From: Bacillota bacterium
Lineage (GTDB): Bacteria; Bacillota; Clostridia; Oscillospirales; Acutalibacteraceae
Direction: 5' to 3'
Length of the DNA: 7,382 nt
NCBI GenBank assembly: GCA_023460155.1
Contig: JAEWRF010000039.1
Coordinates: 1-7,382, forward strand
Position 1 is the first letter of the stretch; each line of letters begins with the position of its first letter. This document shows positions 1-5,289 of this stretch, piece by piece. The notes below the pieces were generated by a model that did no database searches, was not told the DNA's origin, and saw only the letters and a list, made by a program, of their open reading frames with translations. A program made the position numbers and the translations under genes.

Positions 1-239
1 CCCTTAGCCTCGATTCGTTGGGCATCCATCGTCGTATAAAGGTCGCCTTCGATCACGGCTATTTTAACGTCCCCCTTCATTCTGGATATGATTTTTTCCA
101 GAATTGACGTTTTTCCGGAGCCGGGCGAACTCATCAGGTTGATGACATAAATGGCTTTCCCATCAAGTTTTTTCCGGTTTTCTGCAGTCAGCTCATCGTT
201 CGCCTTTAAGATGTTGGTGACAACTTTTATTTCGCTCAT
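1..239 (-). CDS. hypB: HypB-type GTPase, metal-centre maturation (5' part only)
   Basis: The reading frame starts at an ATG (complement of 237-239) and runs off the left edge, giving the first 79 residues. A P-loop, SSPGSGKTS (residues 37-45), follows the beta strand YVINLM, and IEGDLYTTMDAQRIEAK (63-79) matches the HypB switch region, whose usual form is GDLxTxxDAxRI. HypB is a SIMIBI-class GTPase that delivers nickel to [NiFe]-hydrogenase together with HypA. No histidine-rich or Cys-rich nickel-binding N-terminal extension is present, so this is the short form. A purine-rich ribosome binding site (GAGGGGAG) lies 8 nt before the ATG. It is 50 nt downstream of the MOSC gene on the same strand, so probably cotranscribed. 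The family call is firm. Its substrate here (hydrogenase or another metal enzyme) is not shown, because the C-terminal half and the following genes are outside the window. Confidence 0.88.
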   Translation of the reverse strand, partial: MSEIKVVTNILKANDELTAENRKKLDGKAIYVINLMSSPGSGKTSILEKIISRMKGDVKIAVIEGDLYTTMDAQRIEAK

Positions 240-260
240 TTTCTATTCTCCCCTCTGGTG

Positions 261-287
261 TTCAGCCTCGCTCCCGAAAAGGCTGAA
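261..287 (-). other. Intercistronic hairpin between MOSC gene and hypB
   Basis: Perfect 8-bp inverted repeat, TTCAGCCT (261-268) and AGGCTGAA (280-287), with an 11-nt loop. It sits just after the MOSC stop codon (290-292 complement) and before the hypB ribosome binding site. No run of U follows on the minus strand, so it is not a standard intrinsic terminator. It may protect mRNA ends or mark a processing site. Confidence 0.5.
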
Positions 288-289
288 AT

Positions 290-718
290 TCATACAAGAT
301 CAAATTCGTCGCCTTCCGTTATGATCCCGCCGTGAATCACTTTGGTAAATACGCCTTCCCGCGGCATAATGCAGTCGCCCATAACCTGATAGATTTTACA
401 TCCCTTATGGCATTCCTTCCCGATCTGGGTAAGCTCCAGCACGACATCGTTGCAGCGGAACCGGGTACCAATCGGGCAATTTCGAAAATCAATTCCGTCG
501 ACAATCAGATTTTCTCCGAAATCGCCCTCTTTGACATCGGCTCCTCGCTGTTTAAACGCCTCAATTTTTTCGTACGGCAATATGCTTACCTGACGGTGCC
601 ATTTACCCGCGTGGGCGTCCTGTTCAATTCCAAAATCTTCAATGATTTTAGCAGTATGAACGTTCTCTTTCTGAGTACCTTTCGCTTCGCTGACACAGAC
701 AGCATGTACCTTTCCCAT
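290..718 (-). CDS. Small MOSC-domain protein (molybdenum cofactor handling)
   Basis: 142 residues. The frame is open farther upstream (to 811), but the ATG at 716-718 is preferred: an AAGGGGAG ribosome binding site lies 5 nt before it, and the longer form would overlap the mogA-like gene. The protein is a stand-alone MOSC domain. Visible marks are GDFGENLIVDGID (65-77), the candidate MOSC cysteine in IGKECHKGC (C103, C107), and the C-terminal GVFTKVIHGGIITEGD (122-137). MOSC domains bind molybdopterin or carry sulfur through a conserved cysteine, as in the C-terminal domain of Moco sulfurase. In many Clostridia this short form sits next to, or fused to, MogA/MoaB, and here it starts 11 nt after the mogA-like stop. 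It may help sulfurate or transfer Moco to hydroxylases such as the Mop enzyme encoded divergently. That role is inferred from family and context. Confidence 0.87.
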   Translation of the reverse strand: MGKVHAVCVSEAKGTQKENVHTAKIIEDFGIEQDAHAGKWHRQVSILPYEKIEAFKQRGADVKEGDFGENLIVDGIDFRNCPIGTRFRCNDVVLELTQIGKECHKGCKIYQVMGDCIMPREGVFTKVIHGGIITEGDEFDLV

Positions 719-729
719 ATAACTCCCCT

Positions 730-1221
730 TCACTTTCTGGCACAGTTGGAGGCCCTTCCCGTAAGTATTTCGATTCCGTGCTCCAGTTCCGAAATGATAA
801 ATTCCAGGCACTCTCCGACTGCCTTAGGACTGCCCGGCAGATTGACGATCAGTGTGGATTTGCGGATCCCGGCAGCTGCCCGGCTCAGCATGGCCCGTTT
901 CGTAAACTGAAGGCTGTAAGCCCTCATTGCCTCGGGAATACCGGGGACCTCGCGCTCCACAACCGCCCGGGTCGCTTCCGGCATACAATCTCTGGGGGAA
1001 AAACCGGTGCCCCCGGTCGTCAGAATAAGGTCGGCCTGGTCATTATCGGCAATCTCCCTCATTTTTTGGCTCAGCATTTGCCGCTCATCCGGTAATAGAT
1101 CCATAGACACTACCTGGTATCCGTTAGCCTCAAGAATCTCCCGAATTGTTTTTCCGCTCACATCCTCCCTTTCGCCCCGGTATCCGGAATCGCTGGATGT
1201 GATGATCGCTGCGCGTACCAT
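730..1221 (-). CDS. mogA: MogA/MoaB-family molybdopterin adenylyltransferase
   Basis: 163 residues from the ATG at 1219-1221, which has a GAGGTGG ribosome binding site 6 nt upstream. The frame extends to a GTG at 1332, but the extra 37 residues do not look like the family. MogA-type enzymes adenylate molybdopterin before molybdate insertion in the cytosol. Supporting motifs are the N-terminal strand AAIITSSDSG (4-13) followed by DVSG (20-23), the nucleotide/MPT loop LTTGGTGFSPRD (67-78) with CMPEAT (79-84) after it, and LIVNLPGSPKAV (124-135). These match the MoCF-binding fold; the usual Thr before PEAT is Met here (M80). The length is normal for bacterial MoaB/MogA. It is the first gene of a leftward operon with the MOSC and hypB genes and is divergent from a Moco enzyme operon, which supports a Moco role. 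MogA and MoaB cannot be separated with certainty from sequence alone. Confidence 0.88.
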   Translation of the reverse strand: MVRAAIITSSDSGYRGEREDVSGKTIREILEANGYQVVSMDLLPDERQMLSQKMREIADNDQADLILTTGGTGFSPRDCMPEATRAVVEREVPGIPEAMRAYSLQFTKRAMLSRAAAGIRKSTLIVNLPGSPKAVGECLEFIISELEHGIEILTGRASNCARK

Positions 1222-1360
1222 CTTGTACCACCTCGTTCCTGAATTTGAAGAGCCGACGAATCTGCTCTGATTATCTGTTTCTATCGCCAGTTTAGAAATA
1301 TTGCATTCGGCAGGTGCGGTTATGGATTTCACCTCTTATCTTGCACTGCAAGCCCCGCTG

Positions 1361-1378
1361 AATATACTGCACAATATA
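1361..1378 (-). promoter_or_regulatory. Duplicated -10 boxes (TATATT x2, 12 bp apart)
   Basis: On the minus strand the octamer AGTATATT occurs twice with a 12-bp period, giving TATATT at 1373-1378 and at 1361-1366. Each has its own -35-like TTGCTN element exactly 17 bp upstream. Both would drive the mogA-MOSC-hypB unit with a 5' untranslated region of roughly 130-145 nt. The repeat could alternatively be an operator. Confidence 0.5.
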
Positions 1379-1389
1379 CTACAAAGCAA
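1361..1389 (-). promoter_or_regulatory. Predicted sigma-A-type promoter P2 for mogA operon
   Basis: Minus-strand -35 TTGCTT (1384-1389), a 17-bp spacer, and -10 TATATT (1361-1366). It overlaps P1 and is shifted by 12 bp, about one helical turn, as if the promoter had been locally duplicated. Confidence 0.45.
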
Positions 1390-1401
1390 AAGCATTAGCA
1401 A
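1373..1401 (-). promoter_or_regulatory. Predicted sigma-A-type promoter P1 for mogA operon
   Basis: Minus-strand -35 TTGCTA (1396-1401), a 17-bp spacer, and -10 TATATT (1373-1378). Four of six and five of six bases match the sigma-70/sigma-A consensus, and the spacer is ideal. AT-rich sequence lies upstream. Confidence 0.5.
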
Positions 1402-1464
1402 TATATTTAAAAATTGAAGGTATAAATTAAAGAATTTTGTTAGATTTTGCTCGGTAAAGAAAAA

Positions 1465-1470
1465 TATAAT
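1465..1470 (+). promoter_or_regulatory. Candidate -10 box for the polyferredoxin-mop operon
   Basis: A perfect TATAAT in very AT-rich DNA, pointing toward the polyferredoxin gene. No good -35 hexamer lies 16-18 bp upstream (the nearest TTAGAT has a 19-bp spacer), so this is a weak call. If used, transcription would start near 1477 and give a leader of about 400 nt. Confidence 0.3.
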
Positions 1471-1502
1471 AAAGACACACAAATGACCAATTCATTCTTA
1501 CT

Positions 1503-1540
1503 CGAACGAATAAGGAGGGAAACAATTCATCTTTCGTTCG
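1503..1540 (+). other. Hairpin with an AAGGAGGG loop in the 5' leader
   Basis: CGAACGAA (1503-1510) is the reverse complement of TTCGTTCG (1533-1540), an 8-bp perfect stem plus a possible wobble pair outside. The 22-nt loop contains AAGGAGGG (1512-1519), a near-perfect anti-16S sequence, yet no normal start codon or sustained plausible coding frame follows it. It lies upstream of a larger branched fold, so it may belong to a structured leader RNA. Confidence 0.4.
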
Positions 1541-1578
1541 GATCGATTGCTAGACCGGCAGACTTTCGTCGTCTTTAC

Positions 1579-1676
1579 GATTGCTGTTTGTGCCTGACAA
1601 TTTTCGTCGGTCAGGCATATGCGCCCATGGTAAGGCTGAATTTTCAGCAGAGCCTGCAAGCCCTGCATCAGCAATT
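1579..1676 (+). ncRNA. Candidate structured leader RNA (three-way-junction-like)
   Basis: Three nested or adjacent helices can be drawn by eye. A closing helix pairs GATTGCTG (1579-1586) with CAGCAATT (1669-1676), with one G-U pair. A 10-bp helix pairs 1589-1598 with 1610-1619 (core GCCTGAC/GTCAGGC) around an 11-nt loop. A third pairs AGGCT (1633-1637) with AGCCT (1651-1655). Such an arrangement in a long untranslated leader before a Moco-enzyme operon suggests a cis-regulatory RNA. I cannot match it to a known riboswitch class, including the Moco motif, from memory. A decayed coding remnant is the main alternative. Confidence 0.3.
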
Positions 1677-1837
1677 ACCTTCAGGCAAAAAACGTCATCC
1701 TTCCACGCTGATCTTTTGCTGCCAATGATAAACTCCGAGCGCATTTTCAGTTCTGCCGCGTTCTTCGCGCTGCCGGACAAAAGTCTCTGGATTTTACCGC
1801 CGGACGGAAGATCGGCAAAGCAATTCTAAAAAATAAC

Positions 1838-1845
1838 AGGAGGTG
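1838..1845 (+). promoter_or_regulatory. Strong Shine-Dalgarno lacking a canonical start at normal distance
   Basis: AGGAGGTG is the best ribosome binding site in the window, but no ATG, GTG or TTG follows within 5-12 nt. The in-frame GTG (1866) and ATG (1881) of the polyferredoxin gene are 20 and 35 nt away. A CTG at 1849 would open an 11-codon frame ending at TGA 1882-1884, overlapping the polyferredoxin ATG. An ATC at 1854 is in frame with the polyferredoxin. Confidence 0.45.
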
Positions 1846-1880
1846 CAACTGGTATCGCCGTTGCGGTGGCCAGGATTATC

Positions 1881-2330
1881 ATGAACAAATTATTGACAAT
1901 CGCTCCCGAAAAATGCGTTGACTGCGGAACCTGCGAGGCAGTTTGCCCGAACTCTGGGGTGAACCTGATTGAATTCGAAGTGCCGGAGGTTGCAGTGCCG
2001 ATCATGTGTATGCAATGCGAAGACGCCGCGTGTATGAAGGTTTGTCCCAAAGGGGCGATTTACAGAGATGAGAACGGCGCCGTTGTGCCGGATCAGAAAA
2101 AATGCATTGCGTGCAAAATGTGCATCAGCGCATGCCCGTTTGGAAATATTACTTACAGCCCGGCGAAAAAGCAGATTACCAAATGCAATCTCTGCGGCGG
2201 TGATCCCCAGTGCGCAAAGTTCTGTCCCACCGCGGCAATTGCGTTTGCAGATTACTCAACAGCCAACCAGCATAAGAAAATGGTTGTTGCAAACAAATTC
2301 AAAGAGCTGTTTTCCGAATCCGGTTTTTAA
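1881..2330 (+). CDS. Polyferredoxin, four [4Fe-4S] clusters (HycB/CooF/DmsB-like)
   Basis: 149 residues from the ATG at 1881, which has a modest AGGA site 5 nt upstream. An in-frame GTG at 1866 would add five residues. Sixteen cysteines fall in four groups: C12/15/18/22, C43/46/51/55, C75/78/81/85 and C102/105/111/115. This is the pattern of the DMSO-reductase B-subunit/HycB/CooF electron-transfer family. By analogy, group 1 pairs with group 4 and group 2 with group 3 to hold four [4Fe-4S] clusters. No signal peptide or membrane helix is seen, so it should be cytosolic. Related small subunits accompany tungsten aldehyde:ferredoxin oxidoreductases. Here it precedes mop by 167 nt, so the likely job is to shuttle electrons between Mop and the FAD/HdrBC-like fusion; this partner assignment is inferred. 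Family call is very secure, exact start less so. Confidence 0.93.
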   Translation: MNKLLTIAPEKCVDCGTCEAVCPNSGVNLIEFEVPEVAVPIMCMQCEDAACMKVCPKGAIYRDENGAVVPDQKKCIACKMCISACPFGNITYSPAKKQITKCNLCGGDPQCAKFCPTAAIAFADYSTANQHKKMVVANKFKELFSESGF

Positions 2331-2336
2331 ATTGAA

Positions 2337-2353
2337 ATGCCTTCGAGCGGCAT
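2337..2353 (+). other. Short hairpin just after the polyferredoxin stop
   Basis: ATGCC (2337-2341) and GGCAT (2349-2353) form a 5-bp stem with a 7-nt loop, followed by the moderately T-rich GTATTGTTCTT. It is too weak to call a terminator but could lower read-through into mop. Confidence 0.25.
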
Positions 2354-2399
2354 GTATTGTTCTTCAAGTCCCGCACATCCTATCCTCCATAAACCAACT

Positions 2400-2501
2400 A
2401 TGATGAAAAATCGCACTATTTTGAAAGTAGAAAATCATCCGGTTGTCAAAAAGCAAGCAGCTTCAAAACCGTTATTAGAAGTAAAGGAGACAATCAAATG
2501 A
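2400..2501 (+). CDS. Possible small ORF translationally coupled to mop
   Basis: A 33-codon frame opens with ATGATG at 2400 and ends at TGA 2499-2501, overlapping the mop start as ATGA. The peptide is Lys-rich and basic (begins MMKNRTILKVEN, ends LLEVKETIK). The same frame is open back to the polyferredoxin stop at 2328-2330, so the longest form starts at ATG 2337 and has 54 residues. None of these starts has a visible ribosome binding site, and I do not recognise the peptide. The ATGA overlap and the absence of stops for 57 codons are the only support. It could be a coupling leader for mop, the tail of a formerly longer polyferredoxin, or chance. Confidence 0.22.
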   Translation: MMKNRTILKVENHPVVKKQAASKPLLEVKETIK

Positions 2502-5224
2502 TTCAAAAGACTCTATACATCAACGGAGTTTTAAAACATCTTGAAGTAAATCCCGAAGCAACTCTCGCGGATACGCTGAGGGGCCAGCTTCTGCTCACGG
2601 GGACCAAGGTCGGCTGCAGAAAAGGCGAATGCGGAGCCTGCACGGTTCTGTGGGACGGCACCCCGGTAAGGTCATGCCTGTACAAAATGGAAAGGGTTCC
2701 GGATAAAACCCATATCATCACAATTGAAGGGGTAGGAACAAAAGAATGCCTCCACCCTCTGCAGTATTCCTGGATGATCCACGGAGCAGCGCAGTGCGGA
2801 TACTGCACTCCCGGGTTCATTGTGTCCGCCAAAGCACTGCTTGACCAAAACTCGAATCCTACCAGGGAAGAGGTCAGAGAGTGGTTCCAGAAGAACAGAA
2901 ATCTCTGCCGGTGTACAGGCTATAAGCCGCTTGTCGACGCCGTTATGGATGCCGCGAGACTGATGCGGGGCGAAGTGACAAAGGAAGAGCTGTGGCCTAA
3001 GCTGAAAGACGGGAAAAGCCTTCTGGGTTCCAGTGTGCCGCGCCCCTCGGCTGTTGCCAAGGTTACGGGCACATGGGATTTCGGCGCCGATCTTGGCCTG
3101 AAGCTGCCGGAGGACACCCTGCATATCAAGCTGGTTCAGGCTCAGGTTTCGCACGCCAATATTCTGTCCATCGACACTTCCGAGGCCGAAAAAGTACCGG
3201 GCGTCTACAGGGTCCTGACGTATAAGGATGTTCCCGGAACGAACCGGATCAACGGTCTGGCATTCCCCTCCAACAAAGGCAACGGCAAGGAAAGGCCGAT
3301 CCTGAACGACAAAAAGATCTTCCAGTACGGCGACGCCATCGCAATGGTACTGGCCCATGACCCCGCAGTCGCGGAAGAAGCGGCAAAAAAGGTCAAGGTG
3401 AAAATCGAGGAGCTCCCCGCCTATATGAGTGCTCCGGCGGCGATGGCTGAAGACGCCATTGAAATTCATCCCGGCACGCCGAACGTGTATTTCGAAACCC
3501 ACGTGATCAAAGGCAAAGAGGTTGAACCCATGTTCGACGAACTGCCTTATGTTGTGGAAGATGACTTCTATGTTCAGCGGCAGCCTCATCTTCCCCTGGA
3601 GCCCGACGTTGGATTTGCCTATATCGACAAGGACGGCAAGCTGATTGTCCATTCCAAGAGCATCGGCATCCATATTCACGCGCTGATGGTTGCCGAAGGC
3701 ATCGGTGTTCCGCTCGACAAATTCGCGATCGTGCAGAATCCGACCGGCGGCACCTTCGGGTATAAATTCAGCCCGACCATGGAAGGTCTGCTCGGCGTGG
3801 CGGCATTGGTAACCAAAAAGCCGGTCTACCTCGAATTCAGCATGTATCAGCAGATTACGTATACGGGCAAGCGTTCTCCGTTCTTTATCAACCTGAAAAT
3901 GGGTGCAGATAAAAACGGCAAGCTTGTCGCAATGGAATCCGACTGGACGGTCGATCACGGCCCGTACTGCGAGTTCGGCGACCTGCTGACCATGCGCGGC
4001 ACTCAGTTTATCGGTGCAGGCTATAACATTCCGAACATCCGCGGCAACGGCAGAACGGTGGCGACGAACCACGCATGGGGCTCTGCTTTCCGGGGTTACG
4101 GTTCCCCGCAGAGCCTGTTCTCCTCGGAAGTGCTTGTGGATGAGCTTGCGGAGAAAATGGGCATAGATCCGCTTGAATTCCGGTATCTGAATGTTTACCG
4201 CGAAGGAGACACCACTCCGACCGGCTGCGCGCCGGACGTCATTGCCTTCCCGCAGGCGCTTGATAAGCTGCGCCCAATCTACAAGAAGGCCAAAGAAAAT
4301 GCGAAAGCGAAAAACGCAAATGGCGGAGACCTTAAATACGGAGTCGGCATTTCCCTGCTCGAATACGGCTGCGGCCTCGACGGCGCGGACTCTTCCGAAG
4401 CATGGGCCGAAATCACGGAGAGCGGCGTAACAGTCGGGAACTCCTGGGAAGACCACGGCCAGGGAGCCGATATGGGAACGCTGACGGTCGCTCACGAAGC
4501 ATTGAAGCCGCTTCACATCAATCCCGATCAGATTAAGCTGATTATGAACGATATGAGACTGACCCCGAACAGCGGGCCTGCCGGCGGAAGCCGTTCCAAC
4601 GTAATGACGGGCAACGCAACCCGGGTTGCCTGCGAAAATCTCCTGGCGGCGCTGAAAAAGAAAGACGGCACTTACCGGACCTATAAGGAAATGATTGCCG
4701 AAAAACTGCCGACAAAGTATATGGGCAAATGGACCGCGCCGTGTACGGAATGCAGCGTGGAAACCGGACAGGGCAACCCGTTCCCCGTTTATATGTACGG
4801 CGTTCTTCTTTCGGAAGTGTCGGTTGACACAACGAACGGCAAAGTCAAGGTAGAAAAGCTCACGATGGTTTCCGACTGCGGTCCCATCATGAACAAACTG
4901 GTGCTGGAAGGCCAGTTATGGGGCGGTCTTGTGCAGGGCATCGGTCTTGCTCTGTCGGAGGATTTTGAAGACCTGAAGAAGAACACGACCCTGATTAAAT
5001 GCGGAATTCCCCGTATTGAGGACGTTCCGGATACCATGGACCTGATTCACCAGGAAACCCCGAGGCCGAACGGACCTTTCGGCATGGCCGGCTCCGGTGA
5101 AATGCCTCTTTCGGCACCGCACGCCTCCATTATCAACGCGATTTACAACGCATGCGGCGTCCGCATCACCAAACTTCCTGCCTATCCGGAAAAGATTCTG
5201 GCAGGTCTGAAAGAACTTGAATAA
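2498..5224 (+). CDS. mop: Mop-type aldehyde oxidoreductase, Mo-MCD and two [2Fe-2S] clusters
   Basis: 908 residues; ATG at 2498 with AAGGAG 8 nt upstream. As I remember the Desulfovibrio gigas enzyme (907 residues), this follows it nearly end to end. It oxidises aldehydes to carboxylic acids with water at a molybdopterin-cytosine-dinucleotide centre in the cytosol. Domain 1 (1-80) is plant-type ferredoxin-like with C40, C45, C48, C60. Domain 2 (81-160) holds the proximal cluster with C100, C103, C137, C139. These eight numbers equal those of D. gigas. The rest is the molybdenum domain: PTGGTFGYKFSPT, FRGYG (R532, Y534, matching R533/Y535), DHGQGAD, and the catalytic glutamate in GSGEMPL (E868, matching E869). 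No FAD domain is present, unlike xanthine dehydrogenase, so electrons must leave through the [2Fe-2S] clusters to a separate carrier. Its operon neighbours supply candidates: a polyferredoxin and an FAD/Fe-S fusion. The in vivo aldehyde is not evident. Confidence 0.95.
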   Translation: MIQKTLYINGVLKHLEVNPEATLADTLRGQLLLTGTKVGCRKGECGACTVLWDGTPVRSCLYKMERVPDKTHIITIEGVGTKECLHPLQYSWMIHGAAQCGYCTPGFIVSAKALLDQNSNPTREEVREWFQKNRNLCRCTGYKPLVDAVMDAARLMRGEVTKEELWPKLKDGKSLLGSSVPRPSAVAKVTGTWDFGADLGLKLPEDTLHIKLVQAQVSHANILSIDTSEAEKVPGVYRVLTYKDVPGTNRINGLAFPSNKGNGKERPILNDKKIFQYGDAIAMVLAHDPAVAEEAAKKVKVKIEELPAYMSAPAAMAEDAIEIHPGTPNVYFETHVIKGKEVEPMFDELPYVVEDDFYVQRQPHLPLEPDVGFAYIDKDGKLIVHSKSIGIHIHALMVAEGIGVPLDKFAIVQNPTGGTFGYKFSPTMEGLLGVAALVTKKPVYLEFSMYQQITYTGKRSPFFINLKMGADKNGKLVAMESDWTVDHGPYCEFGDLLTMRGTQFIGAGYNIPNIRGNGRTVATNHAWGSAFRGYGSPQSLFSSEVLVDELAEKMGIDPLEFRYLNVYREGDTTPTGCAPDVIAFPQALDKLRPIYKKAKENAKAKNANGGDLKYGVGISLLEYGCGLDGADSSEAWAEITESGVTVGNSWEDHGQGADMGTLTVAHEALKPLHINPDQIKLIMNDMRLTPNSGPAGGSRSNVMTGNATRVACENLLAALKKKDGTYRTYKEMIAEKLPTKYMGKWTAPCTECSVETGQGNPFPVYMYGVLLSEVSVDTTNGKVKVEKLTMVSDCGPIMNKLVLEGQLWGGLVQGIGLALSEDFEDLKKNTTLIKCGIPRIEDVPDTMDLIHQETPRPNGPFGMAGSGEMPLSAPHASIINAIYNACGVRITKLPAYPEKILAGLKELE

Positions 5225-5244
5225 GCAACTCCAGTGAATCAATG

Positions 5245-5275
5245 TGGGCAAAACCGGTCCGTCCGGTTTTGCCCA
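5245..5275 (+). other. Perfect 13-bp hairpin between mop and the FAD/Fe-S fusion gene
   Basis: TGGGCAAAACCGG (5245-5257) is the exact reverse complement of CCGGTTTTGCCCA (5263-5275), with a 5-nt loop. It begins 20 nt after the mop stop and ends 1 nt before the AAGGAGG region of the next gene. The T tract is inside the stem and no U run follows, so it is not a classical rho-independent terminator. Likely roles are mRNA stabilisation of the mop message, an RNase processing site, or control of access to the downstream ribosome binding site. Confidence 0.75.
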
Positions 5276-5289
5276 TAAGGAGGTTATGC

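Larger units (their letters stand above)
1402..1837. other. Divergent intergenic region, no convincing gene
   Basis: About 650 bases separate the mogA-like start and the polyferredoxin start. The left part (1340-1530) is AT-rich and promoter-like. From about 1540 to 1830 the composition becomes as GC-balanced as coding DNA, but the frames open here (for example plus-strand 1447-1728 and 1581-1829, minus-strand 1550-1780) have no usable ribosome binding site and no recognisable family. The stretch is either a long structured leader or a worn-out gene remnant. Confidence 0.5.

Noticed and set aside
1215..1235. GAGGTGGTAC before the mogA-like start resembles the T-box GGTGGNACC element
   Set aside because: It is simply the ribosome binding site. 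The rest of the T-box consensus and an antiterminator are not visible, and mogA is not an amino-acid gene.
1447..1728. Plus-strand 93-codon frame in the intergenic region
   Set aside because: It starts with TTG, has no ribosome binding site, and its product has no family resemblance. The inverted repeats in the same stretch point to RNA structure or noncoding DNA.
1550..1780. Minus-strand 76-codon frame
   Set aside because: TTG start, no ribosome binding site, and no recognisable motif.
1830..1892. In-frame peptide before the polyferredoxin resembling a short-chain dehydrogenase start (ITGGATGIAVAVAR)
   Set aside because: The third glycine of the TGxxxGIG motif is alanine, the stretch is only about 20 residues, and ferredoxin sequence follows at once. 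It is most likely chance overlap with the ribosome binding site region.
2358..2375. TTCAAGTCC resembling a tRNA T-loop
   Set aside because: The flanking bases do not pair as a T stem and no acceptor or anticodon arm can be drawn.
2672..4516. 614-codon open frame on the minus strand
   Set aside because: It lies wholly antisense to the mop gene, whose protein matches a known family across its full length with all ligands. The translation has no recognisable motifs and is a shadow of the coding strand's codon bias.
2498..5224. Xanthine dehydrogenase annotation for the large molybdenum enzyme
   Set aside because: There is no FAD domain, and the cysteine spacing, length and C-terminus follow the aldehyde oxidoreductase Mop rather than xanthine dehydrogenase.
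5242..5289. Upstream ATG at 5242 as start of the fusion protein
   Set aside because: It would place the N-terminus inside the 13-bp hairpin. The ATG at 5290 has an ideal ribosome binding site, and the family-like sequence begins there.
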